DNA of 64,000 nucleotides from Paucisalibacillus globulus (GCF_900184735.1 NZ_LT855392.1:92194-156193), one strand, 5' to 3'. Counted from the first letter of the stretch, positions 36,615-45,095 are shown. Made by a program: numbers and translations. The notes: generated by a model from the sequence alone, not told the origin.

Positions 36615-36640
36615 TAGTGTATTGTCGAACATAAACAACA

Positions 36641-36671
36641 AAAAACTGGACCTAGTGTGGTCCAGTTTTTA
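36641..36671. terminator. Bidirectional terminator, coat genes / reductase gene
   Basis: AAAAACTGGACC / GGTCCAGTTTTT perfect stem with loop TAGTGT. Confidence 0.92.
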
Positions 36672-36739
36672 ATTTGGTTAAATTAAAACAACATTATCTA
36701 CGAAGTACAATAAGTAGAACTTCCGACCCTTATCCGGTA

Positions 36740-37447
36740 CTAATATCCATCTAGTACATCCCTTTTAATATTCTTTTTTGAAACTCCATTATTTTTTAAG
36801 AACCCTGAAACAGATTCTACCATTGACTTAGGTCCAGCAATTAAAAATGTTCCATTAGTAGTATGAATAGTAGTAAATTTATTGATTTCCTCAAATAAAT
36901 GTTCTCTGGAATCCAGATAAGTCACAGTTACTGAAGTATTGTTAGCCATCTCATCCAGTTCATCTTTATATACAAATAAATTTTCACTATCCATATAAAG
37001 TAGTTTAATTTGTTTAGCCTCTGTACTACGGTCAGCTTCCAGTTGCTTTAACATGGACCTAAATGGAGTAATTCCAATACCACCCGCGATCAATAGTGAA
37101 GGACTGTTATCGCTTATTTGGAACGATCCAACGGGTCCGCTCATTGTCATATTCATCCCTTTTTCTAGCTCTAACAACGCTTTTTTGAAATCACTTGGCT
37201 GATCACTTATTTTTGTTGTGATTCTAATGACGTCCTCTGTAGGTGCGGATGAAATACTAAATGGCTTTGTAGAAGGTTTCACTTTCTTATGAGTGATCGT
37301 AAATAAGCCATGTTGTCCAGCTTTCCAGGTCAAATCCTTTTCTTTTTCAAATAGAAAACTATATACACCTTCTGTTTCTTTAAAGCTTTCTAAGAACACT
37401 AACTCTTTCTTAACAAATACCGACTTCATATCTTGAAAAAATCCCAT
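36740..37447 (-). CDS. Ferredoxin-NADP reductase-like FAD/NAD(P)-binding oxidoreductase
   Basis: 235 aa. N-terminal FAD-binding barrel with KPFSISSAP (RxYS-like) near 61-69; C-terminal nucleotide-binding domain with LLIAGGIGITPFRSML near 118-133 and the ending FLIAGPKSMVESV. There is no iron-sulfur or heme domain, so it would reduce a separate partner. It lies 75 bp downstream of the SRPBCC gene and may belong to the ArsR operon. The electron acceptor is unknown. Confidence 0.8.
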   Translation of the reverse strand: MGFFQDMKSVFVKKELVFLESFKETEGVYSFLFEKEKDLTWKAGQHGLFTITHKKVKPSTKPFSISSAPTEDVIRITTKISDQPSDFKKALLELEKGMNMTMSGPVGSFQISDNSPSLLIAGGIGITPFRSMLKQLEADRSTEAKQIKLLYMDSENLFVYKDELDEMANNTSVTVTYLDSREHLFEEINKFTTIHTTNGTFLIAGPKSMVESVSGFLKNNGVSKKNIKRDVLDGY

Positions 37448-37521
37448 ATCACTAACTCCTTTTAGTTTCCCTTAGACTTATGCATTTTCTACTACGTATA
37501 GTAAACTTTCTTTAATTTCTT

Positions 37522-37902
37522 CTATAATACTTTCTTAAGAACTTCAATTTTATCCGCCCAACCATGTTTCGCACCTTTGAATGCGTAATCTTCCTGATTA
37601 AATCCTGTATGGTCAAGATGTAAGTGAGTTGTATCTCCCACTTGTTTAAGCGTCCATGTAACTACCGTATCAATTGGTCCACCAACCCATGTGTAAGACA
37701 ACGTATGAGGTTCGTCTACAACCAACACTTCACTATTAACAATTAAATCAATGTCATTGTTCCGGAATTGACATTTATACCCAACAATTGGTTTAAAGTT
37801 ATTTTCCATTACCCATTGTGCTAGTGTATCTGAATTTGTTAATGCTTCCCATACTTTATGGATGGGACTCTTAAATTGAAAATCTAATGAAATGTCTGCC
37901 AT
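37522..37902 (-). CDS. SRPBCC (AHSA1-like) domain protein
   Basis: 126 aa. FQFKSPIHKVWEALTNSDTLAQWVMENNF at the N-terminus and a late HLHLDHTGF ... GWADKIEVLKKVL are typical of the START-like AHSA1 fold. The fold usually binds hydrophobic ligands. Its ATG lies 2 bp after the stop of the ArsR-type gene and has GGAGG, a common ArsR-SRPBCC pairing in Bacillaceae. The ligand may be the signal or target of the regulator; this is inference. Confidence 0.85.
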   Translation of the reverse strand: MADISLDFQFKSPIHKVWEALTNSDTLAQWVMENNFKPIVGYKCQFRNNDIDLIVNSEVLVVDEPHTLSYTWVGGPIDTVVTWTLKQVGDTTHLHLDHTGFNQEDYAFKGAKHGWADKIEVLKKVL

Positions 37903-37904
37903 AT

Positions 37905-38225
37905 CTATTCCTCCAATATATTCTTTAGTAATATTGCTCTTTCATTCCAAAACTTCTCGTAAAAGGCTAACCAATCTTTAATTTCTTGTAAGGGCGCTGG
38001 ATTAAGACGAAATCTTGTTTCTCTGCCAATCTTCCGGTTCGTTACTAATTCTGCTTCTTTTAAGATAGTTAAATGTTTAGAAACCGCAGTACGCCCCATT
38101 TGAAATTGATTAGTTAATTCGTGAAGAGGTAATTCCTCTCCCTCTGCCAACAAGCGTATTAATTTGCGCCTAGTTGGATCGGCAATAGCTACAAAAACAT
38201 CTCGCTTTTGGTCAGTGCTATTCAA
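37905..38225 (-). CDS. ArsR-family winged-helix repressor (SdpR-like)
   Basis: 106 aa from TTG 38225, which has AAGGGAGG 6-7 nt upstream; the ATG at 38264 lies inside the operator and is rejected. HTH: FVAIADPTRRKLIRLLAEGEELPLHELTNQFQMGRTAVSKHLTILKEAELV. There is no metal-binding ELCVCDL motif, so metal sensing is unlikely. A tail of helices (LQEIKDWLAFYEKFWNERAILL) is typical of SdpR-like members. It probably represses its own operon by binding the 17-bp inverted repeat around its -10 box. Confidence 0.88.
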   Translation of the reverse strand: MNSTDQKRDVFVAIADPTRRKLIRLLAEGEELPLHELTNQFQMGRTAVSKHLTILKEAELVTNRKIGRETRFRLNPAPLQEIKDWLAFYEKFWNERAILLKNILEE

Positions 38226-38245
38226 ATCCCTACCTCCCTTAAATC

Positions 38246-38295
38246 GGACACTAAATGGTGTCATTATTATACGACACCTTTTAGTGTCCAGTCAA
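38246..38295 (-). promoter_or_regulatory. Promoter with 17-bp inverted-repeat operator framing the -10
   Basis: TTGACT (38290-38295), 18 bp, TATAAT (38266-38271) on the minus strand. GGACACTAAATGGTGTC (38246-38262) and GACACCTTTTAGTGTCC (38273-38289) are inverted repeats with 16 of 17 matches, and the -10 sits in the 10-bp gap. Bound repressor would occlude the whole promoter. Confidence 0.85.
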
Positions 38296-38412
38296 TATAA
38301 ATTTACCCTTGGATATAACGGAATATTACCACTTACTATCAATTTCTTTATCAAACAATATACATCTATCCCCTTACAAGTTTTAAGTACACAGAATGTA
38401 AAAGAATAGAAA

Positions 38413-38448
38413 TCGAAAAAAAGACTGAACCACCAATGGATTCAGCCT
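38413..38448 (-). terminator. Terminator after aadK
   Basis: GCTGAATCC / GG-TTCAGT imperfect stem, then seven T on the minus strand. Confidence 0.75.
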
Positions 38449-38537
38449 GAATAAAATTATTGTAATCCTTTTTATCCTATATTTTTTAATCCCTCTTATT
38501 CCAGTCGATTAAAGTTATATGAATTAAAATATCGTTC

Positions 38538-39404
38538 CTAATCCCTCTCCTCATTCAATAACTCATAAATATTTTGTGTATATTTAGAAATGGCTTTATC
38601 ATAATCCGGGTATGTACATCCAATGCTCTCTGCAACATATTTAGAGTATTTTCTAAATAACTCATAACAAGTGAATAAAGACCGCCATATATTTTGGTAA
38701 CTACTTTCTTCATAAGTAGTAAGTAAAGAATCCCAATCTTCATTAGGTAGATAATGATGAATAAATTTATAATTCTTCCCGAGGCTAAAGTTAAAGCCTT
38801 TTTTTAATCCTATATGCCATGACATCATTCTTAACAAATTATTCCTAACAATCTCATGTAAATGGTCCACTGCAAAAAGGAATTCCCTTCTTGCCAATCC
38901 CTTTACTACATATGTAGAAACCCACCAAAATTCATTACAACAATCATCAAACTCTCCTGCAGTGGGCTTTTTAATCCAATACCTTTGATCGTTTGCAACC
39001 ACTTCACTTTTTACAAGCTCATCCTTATCAAGTAAGACTTTAACTAAACCATCACTTTTATTAAAGTATTCCTTCACTTCATTAATCGGTATCAGTGTCA
39101 AATCTAATCGATTCCCATCTTCGAACAGCATAAGATAAGAAAACCAATTCCCTAACTCTGGAGGAAAAAGCTCCATATCTTCAGGTTTTTGCATAATCAA
39201 TCGTTCCCCAAAGACATCCAGCCAATGATCATTTTCTTTGAAAGAATCAATGTCTGTTACAAAATAAGAAATATCATAATCTTGGAAGGAATCACGAGGA
39301 ATGTTTTTATTAGTTCGAGAGCCTTCCAGCGTTACAAGTTTGATTCTTGCATCATGTTTAGCGTAATCCAAAATCATATTCATCATCTGTTGTTCGGTTC
39401 TCAT
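38538..39404 (-). CDS. aadK: Aminoglycoside 6-adenylyltransferase (streptomycin resistance)
   Basis: 288 aa from ATG 39404 (GGAGGAG 8 nt upstream); the longer frame adds 31 unsupported residues. The nucleotidyltransferase motif is complete: TLEGSRTNKNIPRDSFQDYDISYFVTD (GS, then DxD). Downstream segments typical of Ant(6) are FEDGNRLDLTLIP, NEFWWVSTYVVKGLARRE and MSWHIGLKKGFNFSLGKN. It transfers AMP from ATP to the 6-hydroxyl of streptomycin. B. subtilis AadK is a chromosomal homologue of about 284 aa. No linked mobile element apart from the nearby hydrolase remnant. Confidence 0.9.
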   Translation of the reverse strand: MRTEQQMMNMILDYAKHDARIKLVTLEGSRTNKNIPRDSFQDYDISYFVTDIDSFKENDHWLDVFGERLIMQKPEDMELFPPELGNWFSYLMLFEDGNRLDLTLIPINEVKEYFNKSDGLVKVLLDKDELVKSEVVANDQRYWIKKPTAGEFDDCCNEFWWVSTYVVKGLARREFLFAVDHLHEIVRNNLLRMMSWHIGLKKGFNFSLGKNYKFIHHYLPNEDWDSLLTTYEESSYQNIWRSLFTCYELFRKYSKYVAESIGCTYPDYDKAISKYTQNIYELLNEERD

Positions 39405-39510
39405 TTGAGTAACTCCTCCAATTTTAAACAAATCCAGATGCGTATTCAGGCTTCTGATCATATTATTACTATAATGAAGGAGAAGAAGATATTGCAATGA
39501 ATAAACAAGA

Positions 39511-39542
39511 CAAAAAAACGGATTCTCATCGAAGAAAATCCG
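39511..39542 (-). terminator. Terminator of the decayed hydrolase gene
   Basis: CGGATT / AATCCG stem, 12-nt loop, then seven T on the minus strand. Confidence 0.65.
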
Positions 39543-39547
39543 AGTAA

Positions 39548-39900
39548 TTAGTGGGCATAGTTGCCACCGACATTCACTACATCAGCCGGTAACTGATGTC
39601 CAATATTTGGTATCGACTCTATCTCTCTACATCTTGCAATAGGTTCTTTGCACGGGCGGCGGCTCGTTTGGAATTATGCATAGGACTTTTTTCACCTAAA
39701 AGGAGGAGTGTTGGTATCTTTACCAATTGAAGTTCTTCATCACTAACATATAGTGGTGGAATGCGTTGCATCGTATAATCACGCATCGCTGCTATTACTA
39801 CGTGAATCTGGCCACTGTTTCATAGCTTCATCATTTTTTTCCAAAGAATTCCTTCTCTGATTTGCTGTTAATAAACAAGTCCTACTCGTTGTATTTCCCT
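39548..39900 (-). pseudogene. Alpha/beta-hydrolase remnant with several frameshifts
   Basis: Translated in pieces, the minus strand gives QQIREGILWKK, NDEAMKQWPD, DYTMQRIPPLYVSDEEL, KIPTLLLLGEKSPMHNSKRAAAR, then IESIPNIGHQLPADVVN and a stop. These match, in order, the C-terminal third of alpha/beta hydrolases, including the catalytic His region (IGHQ). They sit in different frames. At least three shifts are needed, one in an A7 run near 39834-39840 and one near 39626. The N-terminal part with the Ser nucleophile is missing. It fills the 39.5-39.99 kb gap. Confidence 0.8.
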
Positions 39901-39988
39901 AATAGCTTTCATTCAATATTATACTCCCTTCATACCCCTCTCTACTTGAAACCTTTGATTAGCTATAAAAAACGAATTATCGCCATCT

Positions 39989-40210
39989 CTATTTACCACT
40001 GCTAGATGAACTGGATGTTTTCATAGAATAAAGAATTAAAATTCCGCCAATAGCAATCAGTAATATGTCTATGATAATTTCCCAACCTTGAAATACATCA
40101 ATATAATTCACTAAAAACCAACTTTTCGCTCCATTTGTCAAATGATTGATCAAACCTCCAACTCCTTGTATTAGTAAAAGTAAACTAAGTCCACTTATTA
40201 TTTCTTTCAT
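39989..40210 (-). CDS. Small two-helix membrane protein
   Basis: 73 aa from ATG 40210 (GAGGTG 7 nt upstream). Hydrophobic segments at about 5-22 and 42-62. The loop contains NHLTNGAKSWFLVNYIDVFQGWE, and the tail is Ser-rich (KTSSSSSSGK). No family recognised. It is divergent from the TetR gene and could be its target, although its promoter was not resolved. Confidence 0.55.
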   Translation of the reverse strand: MKEIISGLSLLLLIQGVGGLINHLTNGAKSWFLVNYIDVFQGWEIIIDILLIAIGGILILYSMKTSSSSSSGK

Positions 40211-40427
40211 ATCTAAACACCTCATTCATATTTTTATTATTAAATTCCTCAAAATAGACTGCACCTACTAACAGTAAAGAAATAAGTGCTTTTTTAGTTT
40301 TGACCTATTAAATCTGTACTAAAAAAAATCGAATAGATTTACATCTATTGATGAAGTAGGCAACACTAGTTCCATAATCTCGAACAAATAATTAGTCCCC
40401 CCTTTAAATAGTGTGATATTATTAAAA

Positions 40428-40442
40428 TAACACGACGTGTTA
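40428..40442 (+). promoter_or_regulatory. Palindromic candidate operator of the TetR gene
   Basis: TAACACG-A-CGTGTTA, perfect 7-bp arms, 45 bp before the GTG start. A looser copy (ATAACACACTGTATTAT) follows at about 40450-40466. Confidence 0.6.
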
Positions 40443-40486
40443 AAAAGATAATAACACACTGTATTATAAAAAGGAAGTGTTTTTCT

Positions 40487-41077
40487 GTGCCCAAAATAGT
40501 TAATCATGAGCAAAAACGCAAAATAATCGCTGAGGCTGCATGGAAGATAATTAAGAATGACGGATTTGAAAAAGCATCTATACGAAGAGTTGCTGCTGAG
40601 GCAGGGATGTCTTCTGGAGCTTTAAGGCATTACTTTTCTACTCAAGATGAAATGCTCCTGTTTATTATGGACTACTTCTTTGATGCAGGAAAAGAACGTT
40701 CTAATCATAAAGAATGGTCAAAAGATCCCTTAAAGGCAGTTGAGGAGGTTTTGTTAGAGCTTGTACCAATTGACGAAGAAAAGAAAATTGAAACGAATGT
40801 TTGGTGGATTTTTGCACTCCGTTCCCTCACAAGTGAGGCATTAATAGAAAAGAAAGTCGAATTGACTAATGGTACATTTGAATTAGCAAATTCAATGATT
40901 GAGATACTAACTCTAAAAGGAATATTAATGGATTCGATTAATGTAGATTTAGAAAAGTATCGATTATCTGCATTGATTGAGGGGCTGTCACTTCATGCTT
41001 TGTTAAGACCTGATGAGTATACTCCCGAAAAGGTGCAGGAAATAATTGGTTATCATTTAGAATTACTTACTAAATAA
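40487..41077 (+). CDS. TetR/AcrR-family transcriptional regulator
   Basis: 196 aa from GTG 40487 with AAGGAAG 10 nt upstream. N-terminal HTH: RKIIAEAAWKIIKNDGFEKASIRRVAAEAGMSSGALRHYFSTQDEM. The C-terminal ligand-binding region (VWWIFALRSLTSEALIEKK, LIEGLSLHALLRPD) resembles BetI/PksA-type regulators. The regulated gene is not obvious; the small membrane protein gene is divergent. It carries its own terminator. Confidence 0.85.
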   Translation: MPKIVNHEQKRKIIAEAAWKIIKNDGFEKASIRRVAAEAGMSSGALRHYFSTQDEMLLFIMDYFFDAGKERSNHKEWSKDPLKAVEEVLLELVPIDEEKKIETNVWWIFALRSLTSEALIEKKVELTNGTFELANSMIEILTLKGILMDSINVDLEKYRLSALIEGLSLHALLRPDEYTPEKVQEIIGYHLELLTK

Positions 41078-41114
41078 TAGATATCATGTATTTTACGCAA
41101 TTCTACTACCTTTG

Positions 41115-41157
41115 ATTACAGCTACTGAATTGATCATTTAAATACAGTAGCTGTAAT
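41115..41157 (+). terminator. Terminator after the TetR gene
   Basis: ATTACAGCTACTG / CAGTAGCTGTAAT perfect 13-bp stem with a 17-nt loop and an A/T-rich tail. Confidence 0.8.
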
Positions 41158-41190
41158 ATTATTTATTGTATTCTTCTCTGTAGTAAAAGC

Positions 41191-41224
41191 AATATAACTA
41201 TCAGTATGCTTAGATAGTTATATT
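41191..41224 (-). terminator. Terminator at the end of the Vat-like gene
   Basis: AATATAACTATC / GATAGTTATATT perfect 12-bp stem directly after the stop codon. The T-run is weak. Confidence 0.65.
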
Positions 41225-41859
41225 CATTTGTTGATAATTTCATCAAACCCATCTTGTGATGTTAACTTCTCCAAGTTATTAAAAATCTTTTCTTCGTCCC
41301 AGTTCCACCACTGAATCTTTAATAAAGACTCAATCTTTTCATCACTAAATCTTTTCTTGATAAATACGGCGGGATTCCCACCGTATATTGTATATGGTTC
41401 GACGTTTTTAACTACTGTTGAGTTAGCAGCAATAATCGCACCATCACCAATTTTTACACCTGGCATAATTGTTACATACTCACCTATCCATACATCATTG
41501 CCAATCACGGTATCTCCCTTAAATGGTAGTTGGTCTACTGTTGGTGTAACCTTTTCCCAACCAGAACCAAAAATATTAAAGGGATAGGTTGTTATGCCAT
41601 CCATTCTATGATTTGCTCCGTTCATAATAAACTTAACACCCTCAGCAATCGCACAAAACTTACCAATCACAAGTCTATCTCCTAGAAATTCATAATGATG
41701 CTCTATATTCTCATAAAATTTCTCTGGGGACTTTTTATTATCACTATAATAAGTGTATTCACCAATATCTACATTGGGTCTATTGGGGAGATTACTTATA
41801 TAACAAACCGTTCTGATATTTTCATTTGGATAGAGCCTATTCTTGTCTGGTCCTTTCAT
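41224..41859 (-). CDS. Vat-family xenobiotic O-acetyltransferase
   Basis: 211 aa from ATG 41859 with AAAGGAG about 10 nt upstream. Left-handed beta-helix hexapeptide repeats (IGNDVWIGEYVTIMPGVKIGDGAIIAANSTVVKNV) and the catalytic-His segment FIMNGANHRMDG with TYPFNIFGSGWE are those of virginiamycin A (streptogramin) acetyltransferases. The C-terminus (IQWWNWDEEKI) also fits. These enzymes O-acetylate streptogramin A. Chromosomal homologues in environmental bacilli may have other substrates, so the resistance role is inference. Confidence 0.85.
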   Translation of the reverse strand: MKGPDKNRLYPNENIRTVCYISNLPNRPNVDIGEYTYYSDNKKSPEKFYENIEHHYEFLGDRLVIGKFCAIAEGVKFIMNGANHRMDGITTYPFNIFGSGWEKVTPTVDQLPFKGDTVIGNDVWIGEYVTIMPGVKIGDGAIIAANSTVVKNVEPYTIYGGNPAVFIKKRFSDEKIESLLKIQWWNWDEEKIFNNLEKLTSQDGFDEIINK

Positions 41860-41891
41860 GATAATTCCTCTCCTTTCAACTGACAAAAAAT

Positions 41892-42314
41892 CTATTCGTT
41901 AAATTCCCAAGCTGGATTCCAAACTACCTCCCATAAATGCCCGTCAGGATCTTGGAAGTAACCAGCGTATCCTCCCCAAAAGGTATCGTGTGCTGGAACT
42001 GTTATAACTGCACCAGCTTTATCTGCCTGTTCCATCACCATATCCACCTCTTCTTTACTCCAAACATTATGACCGATTGTAAATTCAGTAGGGCTTTTTG
42101 GTGTCTGATTTATGCCTGCGTCATGAGCAATATCCTTACGGTTCCAAATGGCAAGTTTTAATCCTGACTGTAAATCAAAAAACGCAACTGCACCATGCTC
42201 ATATTCTTTACCTACAATTCCTTCTGTCGATAATCCGAGTCCTTCCTGGTAGAACTTCAATGATCTTTCCAAATCATCTACACCCAATGTTATAACTGAT
42301 ATTCGTGGTTTCAT
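41892..42314 (-). CDS. VOC-superfamily (glyoxalase/dioxygenase-like) protein
   Basis: 140 aa with two beta-alpha-beta-beta-beta modules. ISVITLGVDDLERSLKFYQEGLGL is the first module. GGYAGYFQDPDGHLWEVVWNP is the second, with the metal-ligand Glu near the end. Glyoxalase, dioxygenase and drug-binding members share this fold. Start ATG with AGGAGG upstream. It lies just upstream of the Vat-like gene in the same orientation (32 bp to its ATG) and may be co-transcribed with it. Confidence 0.8.
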   Translation of the reverse strand: MKPRISVITLGVDDLERSLKFYQEGLGLSTEGIVGKEYEHGAVAFFDLQSGLKLAIWNRKDIAHDAGINQTPKSPTEFTIGHNVWSKEEVDMVMEQADKAGAVITVPAHDTFWGGYAGYFQDPDGHLWEVVWNPAWEFNE

Positions 42315-42440
42315 CTAATGCCTCCTAACCGCATACTATACGTTATATAATGTAATATAGTTCAATTATTAATAGAATACACCTGTTTCATTAGCACAAC
42401 AAATTCCATAGTTGAATTTAAAAAGTGTTTAGGAATAAAA

Positions 42441-42483
42441 AGACCCCGAATTCGCTAAAGTATTTTTAACGAAATCAGGGTCT
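42441..42483. terminator. Terminator downstream of rlmCD
   Basis: AGACCCCGAATTCG / CGAAATCAGGGTCT with a 15-nt loop. Related to the hairpin at 34572-34613. Confidence 0.75.
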
Positions 42484-42521
42484 GAATATCAAATATTTAT
42501 TTAAATTAGTAAGAGAACCTT

Positions 42522-43907
42522 TTAGTTATTCACTTTCTTCTCCAACCAAGTAACACTCTCTATATGCATACTCTGAGGAAACATATCAACAGGCTGCACT
42601 TCCTTTGTCTCATACCCACCATCTTCTAGAATTCGTAAATCACGAGCTAGTGTTGATGGATTACAGGACACATATACAATCCGCTTCGGCCCCATCTCAA
42701 GCATTGCATTTAAGAGCCCTTCATCACAGCCTTTACGGGGTGGATCGACCACGATAACGTCTGGTCTTAACCCATCTTCCTTCCACCTTGGCATGACTTC
42801 TTCAGCAGTACCTACTTCAAATTCCACATTAGTCATCCCATTTAATTTCGCATTCACTCGTGCATCTTCTATCGCCTCTGGAACCACTTCCACTCCATAA
42901 ACTTTCTTCGCCTTCTGAGCTAAGAAAAGAGAGATCGTTCCAATTCCACAATAAGCATCAATAACGATGTCACTCTCATCAATAGCAGCATATTCCAACG
43001 CTTTGTCATAGAGCCGTTTTGTTTGTGTAGGATTGACTTGATAAAACGATTTAGCAGAGATGGCAAAACGAATAGAACCAATGGAATCATAAATATATTC
43101 CTGACCCCAAAGTACCTTGGTACTATCTCCAAGAATAACATTGGTTTTAGCTGGGTTTATATTTTGGATAATGGATTTGACATTCGGGTAAGTCTCCGTT
43201 AACTCACGGATAAATTCTTTTACACGCGGTAGTTCTTTCGTCCGTGTGATGAGCACTATCATGGTTTCTTTCGTTTCTCTCCCAGTCCGAACCATAATAT
43301 GACGCAGGACACCGGAATGACTCTTTTCATCATAAGCTTCTATCCCTAGTCGGCTAGCAATCCGGCGAACTGCTTCTACCATCCGGTCATTTAAATCCTC
43401 TTGTACCACACAAGTATCCATGTCTTCAATAATGTTATGACTACGCATTTGATAAAACCCTGTAATGAGTTCCCCGTCTTTTTCACTGACTGGTATAGCT
43501 ACCTTATTACGGTATCTCCAAGGGTCTTCCATTCCAATTGTTGGATGAACAGGTACATGTTCAAGATGAGCAACTTTTCGCATGACATTCTTCACTTGTT
43601 GTTGCTTCATTGATAACTGTAGATTGTAGCTCATATGTTGAATTTGACATCCACCGCATTTATAAAATACATCACACGGAGGTTCTACACGTTCTGGGCT
43701 TGGATTTTTTACTTCCAATAGTTTTCCAAAGCCAAAGTTTTTATTTACCTTTACTACTTTAACCATTGCTTCCTCACCCGGTAAGCCATAGGGCACAAAT
43801 AGCGGATAGCCATTTATCTTACCTACACCATTTCCTTCATGAGTAAGGTCCTCAAATCGTATTGTTACGGTTTCATTCTTTTTTACTGGGGCAGATTGTT
43901 TTGCCAT
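42522..43907 (-). CDS. rlmCD: 23S rRNA (uracil-C5)-methyltransferase RlmCD
   Basis: 461 aa. TRAM domain at about 10-70; Fe-S cysteines PPCDVFYKCGGCQIQHMSYNLQ plus a later Cys (MDTCVVQ); SAM motif VIDAYCGIGTISLFLA; DPPRKGCDEG; catalytic Cys YVSCNPSTLARDL. Long stretches agree with B. subtilis RlmCD (YefA), which methylates U747 and U1939. It lies downstream of dgkB as in B. subtilis (yerQ-yefA), 66 bp apart in the same direction. Confidence 0.92.
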   Translation of the reverse strand: MAKQSAPVKKNETVTIRFEDLTHEGNGVGKINGYPLFVPYGLPGEEAMVKVVKVNKNFGFGKLLEVKNPSPERVEPPCDVFYKCGGCQIQHMSYNLQLSMKQQQVKNVMRKVAHLEHVPVHPTIGMEDPWRYRNKVAIPVSEKDGELITGFYQMRSHNIIEDMDTCVVQEDLNDRMVEAVRRIASRLGIEAYDEKSHSGVLRHIMVRTGRETKETMIVLITRTKELPRVKEFIRELTETYPNVKSIIQNINPAKTNVILGDSTKVLWGQEYIYDSIGSIRFAISAKSFYQVNPTQTKRLYDKALEYAAIDESDIVIDAYCGIGTISLFLAQKAKKVYGVEVVPEAIEDARVNAKLNGMTNVEFEVGTAEEVMPRWKEDGLRPDVIVVDPPRKGCDEGLLNAMLEMGPKRIVYVSCNPSTLARDLRILEDGGYETKEVQPVDMFPQSMHIESVTWLEKKVNN

Positions 43908-43973
43908 TTATGTATCTTCCTTTACGTACTATTTGCTATTCTTTATCTTATCATGAACAAAGGAGACTACCAA

Positions 43974-44888
43974 TTATTCAGTAGTCTCCCTATTTAGATA
44001 GGATTCTGGAACAAAAATATCAATATGTTGTTGTAGATTACGGAATTCTCCCGGTAATAGTCCACCATATTCCCCATCTATATTTAATTGCATCTTTTCA
44101 TCTGGTGTCACTTTAATATGTTTCGCCTTCGAATAGATGACGTGTTTATCTTCTAAATGTGCTCCCCTTAATGCCAAACTAGCAATTCGGATGAATTCTG
44201 CTAAGTTCGTTTTACGCAAGATCAATAGATCAAAGTAACCATCATCAAGACAAGCATCTGGAGCGAGCTTTTCAAAACCACCAACTGAGTTTGTATTGGA
44301 AATTAAAAAAAGCATGATATCCTCTTCGATAACATTTCCATCATATTCAATTTTTACACGCGCTGGTTTTAACGATGGCAACATTTCAATACCTTTGAAA
44401 TAATAAGCCATTTGACCAATCATTGTTTTCAATTTGCTTGGTACTTCATACGTTAGTTCGGTAAGCTTCCCGCCACCCGCTATATTTATAAAGTATTGGT
44501 CATTTACTTTACCAATATCTAAAAGCATAGACTGATCCTCAATAATGACATCGACAGCTTTTTGAATACTATCTCGTGGAATTGTTAGTGCTCTAGCGAA
44601 ATCATTTGTTGTTCCTACTGGAATAACCCCTAACTTAGGGCGATATTCCTGTTCTGCAAGACCATTGACTACTTCATTAATCGTACCGTCACCACCTGCA
44701 GCAATAACGATATCATACTTTCGTTCCACCGCTATCCGAGCTGCCTTGACCGCGTCACCTTCACCAGTTGTGGCATGTGCAGACGCCTCATAGCCAGCTT
44801 TTTCTAGTTTTTCTAGTACCGCTGGTAGTTCCTTTTTAAATGCCTCACGACCAGAAGTTGGATTATATATAATACGGGCTCTTTTCAT
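43974..44888 (-). CDS. dgkB: Diacylglycerol kinase DgkB
   Basis: 304 aa soluble lipid kinase that recycles diacylglycerol to phosphatidic acid during lipoteichoic acid turnover. N-terminal ARIIYNPTSGRE, the ATP-binding VIAAGGDGTINEVVNGL near 62-78, and GVIPVGTTNDFARAL are diagnostic. A structural Asp-rich region KLAPDACLDDGYFDLLI follows near 215. Acts at the inner face of the membrane. Upstream of rlmCD, probably one transcript. Confidence 0.93.
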   Translation of the reverse strand: MKRARIIYNPTSGREAFKKELPAVLEKLEKAGYEASAHATTGEGDAVKAARIAVERKYDIVIAAGGDGTINEVVNGLAEQEYRPKLGVIPVGTTNDFARALTIPRDSIQKAVDVIIEDQSMLLDIGKVNDQYFINIAGGGKLTELTYEVPSKLKTMIGQMAYYFKGIEMLPSLKPARVKIEYDGNVIEEDIMLFLISNTNSVGGFEKLAPDACLDDGYFDLLILRKTNLAEFIRIASLALRGAHLEDKHVIYSKAKHIKVTPDEKMQLNIDGEYGGLLPGEFRNLQQHIDIFVPESYLNRETTE

Positions 44889-45095
44889 CTTACATGTCCC
44901 CTCTCCAATGCTACATTATGCTTTACTAATGTATTATATTATCTCTTTCATTAATTGGATATTTTTACATGCATATCTATTCTAGCCATAATTTAAGAGT
45001 TTGAAAAGTTTTTGGACTAAATCAATAAGATTTTATTAAAGTGGATTGATAGATTAGATATGAGGAGTTGGTGAGAGTTGGGGCTTGTGCCCGGT

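Noticed and set aside
39405-39497. 31-residue N-terminal extension of AadK
   Set aside because: No ribosome site at 39497, while ATG 39404 has GGAGGAG at normal spacing and gives the family length.
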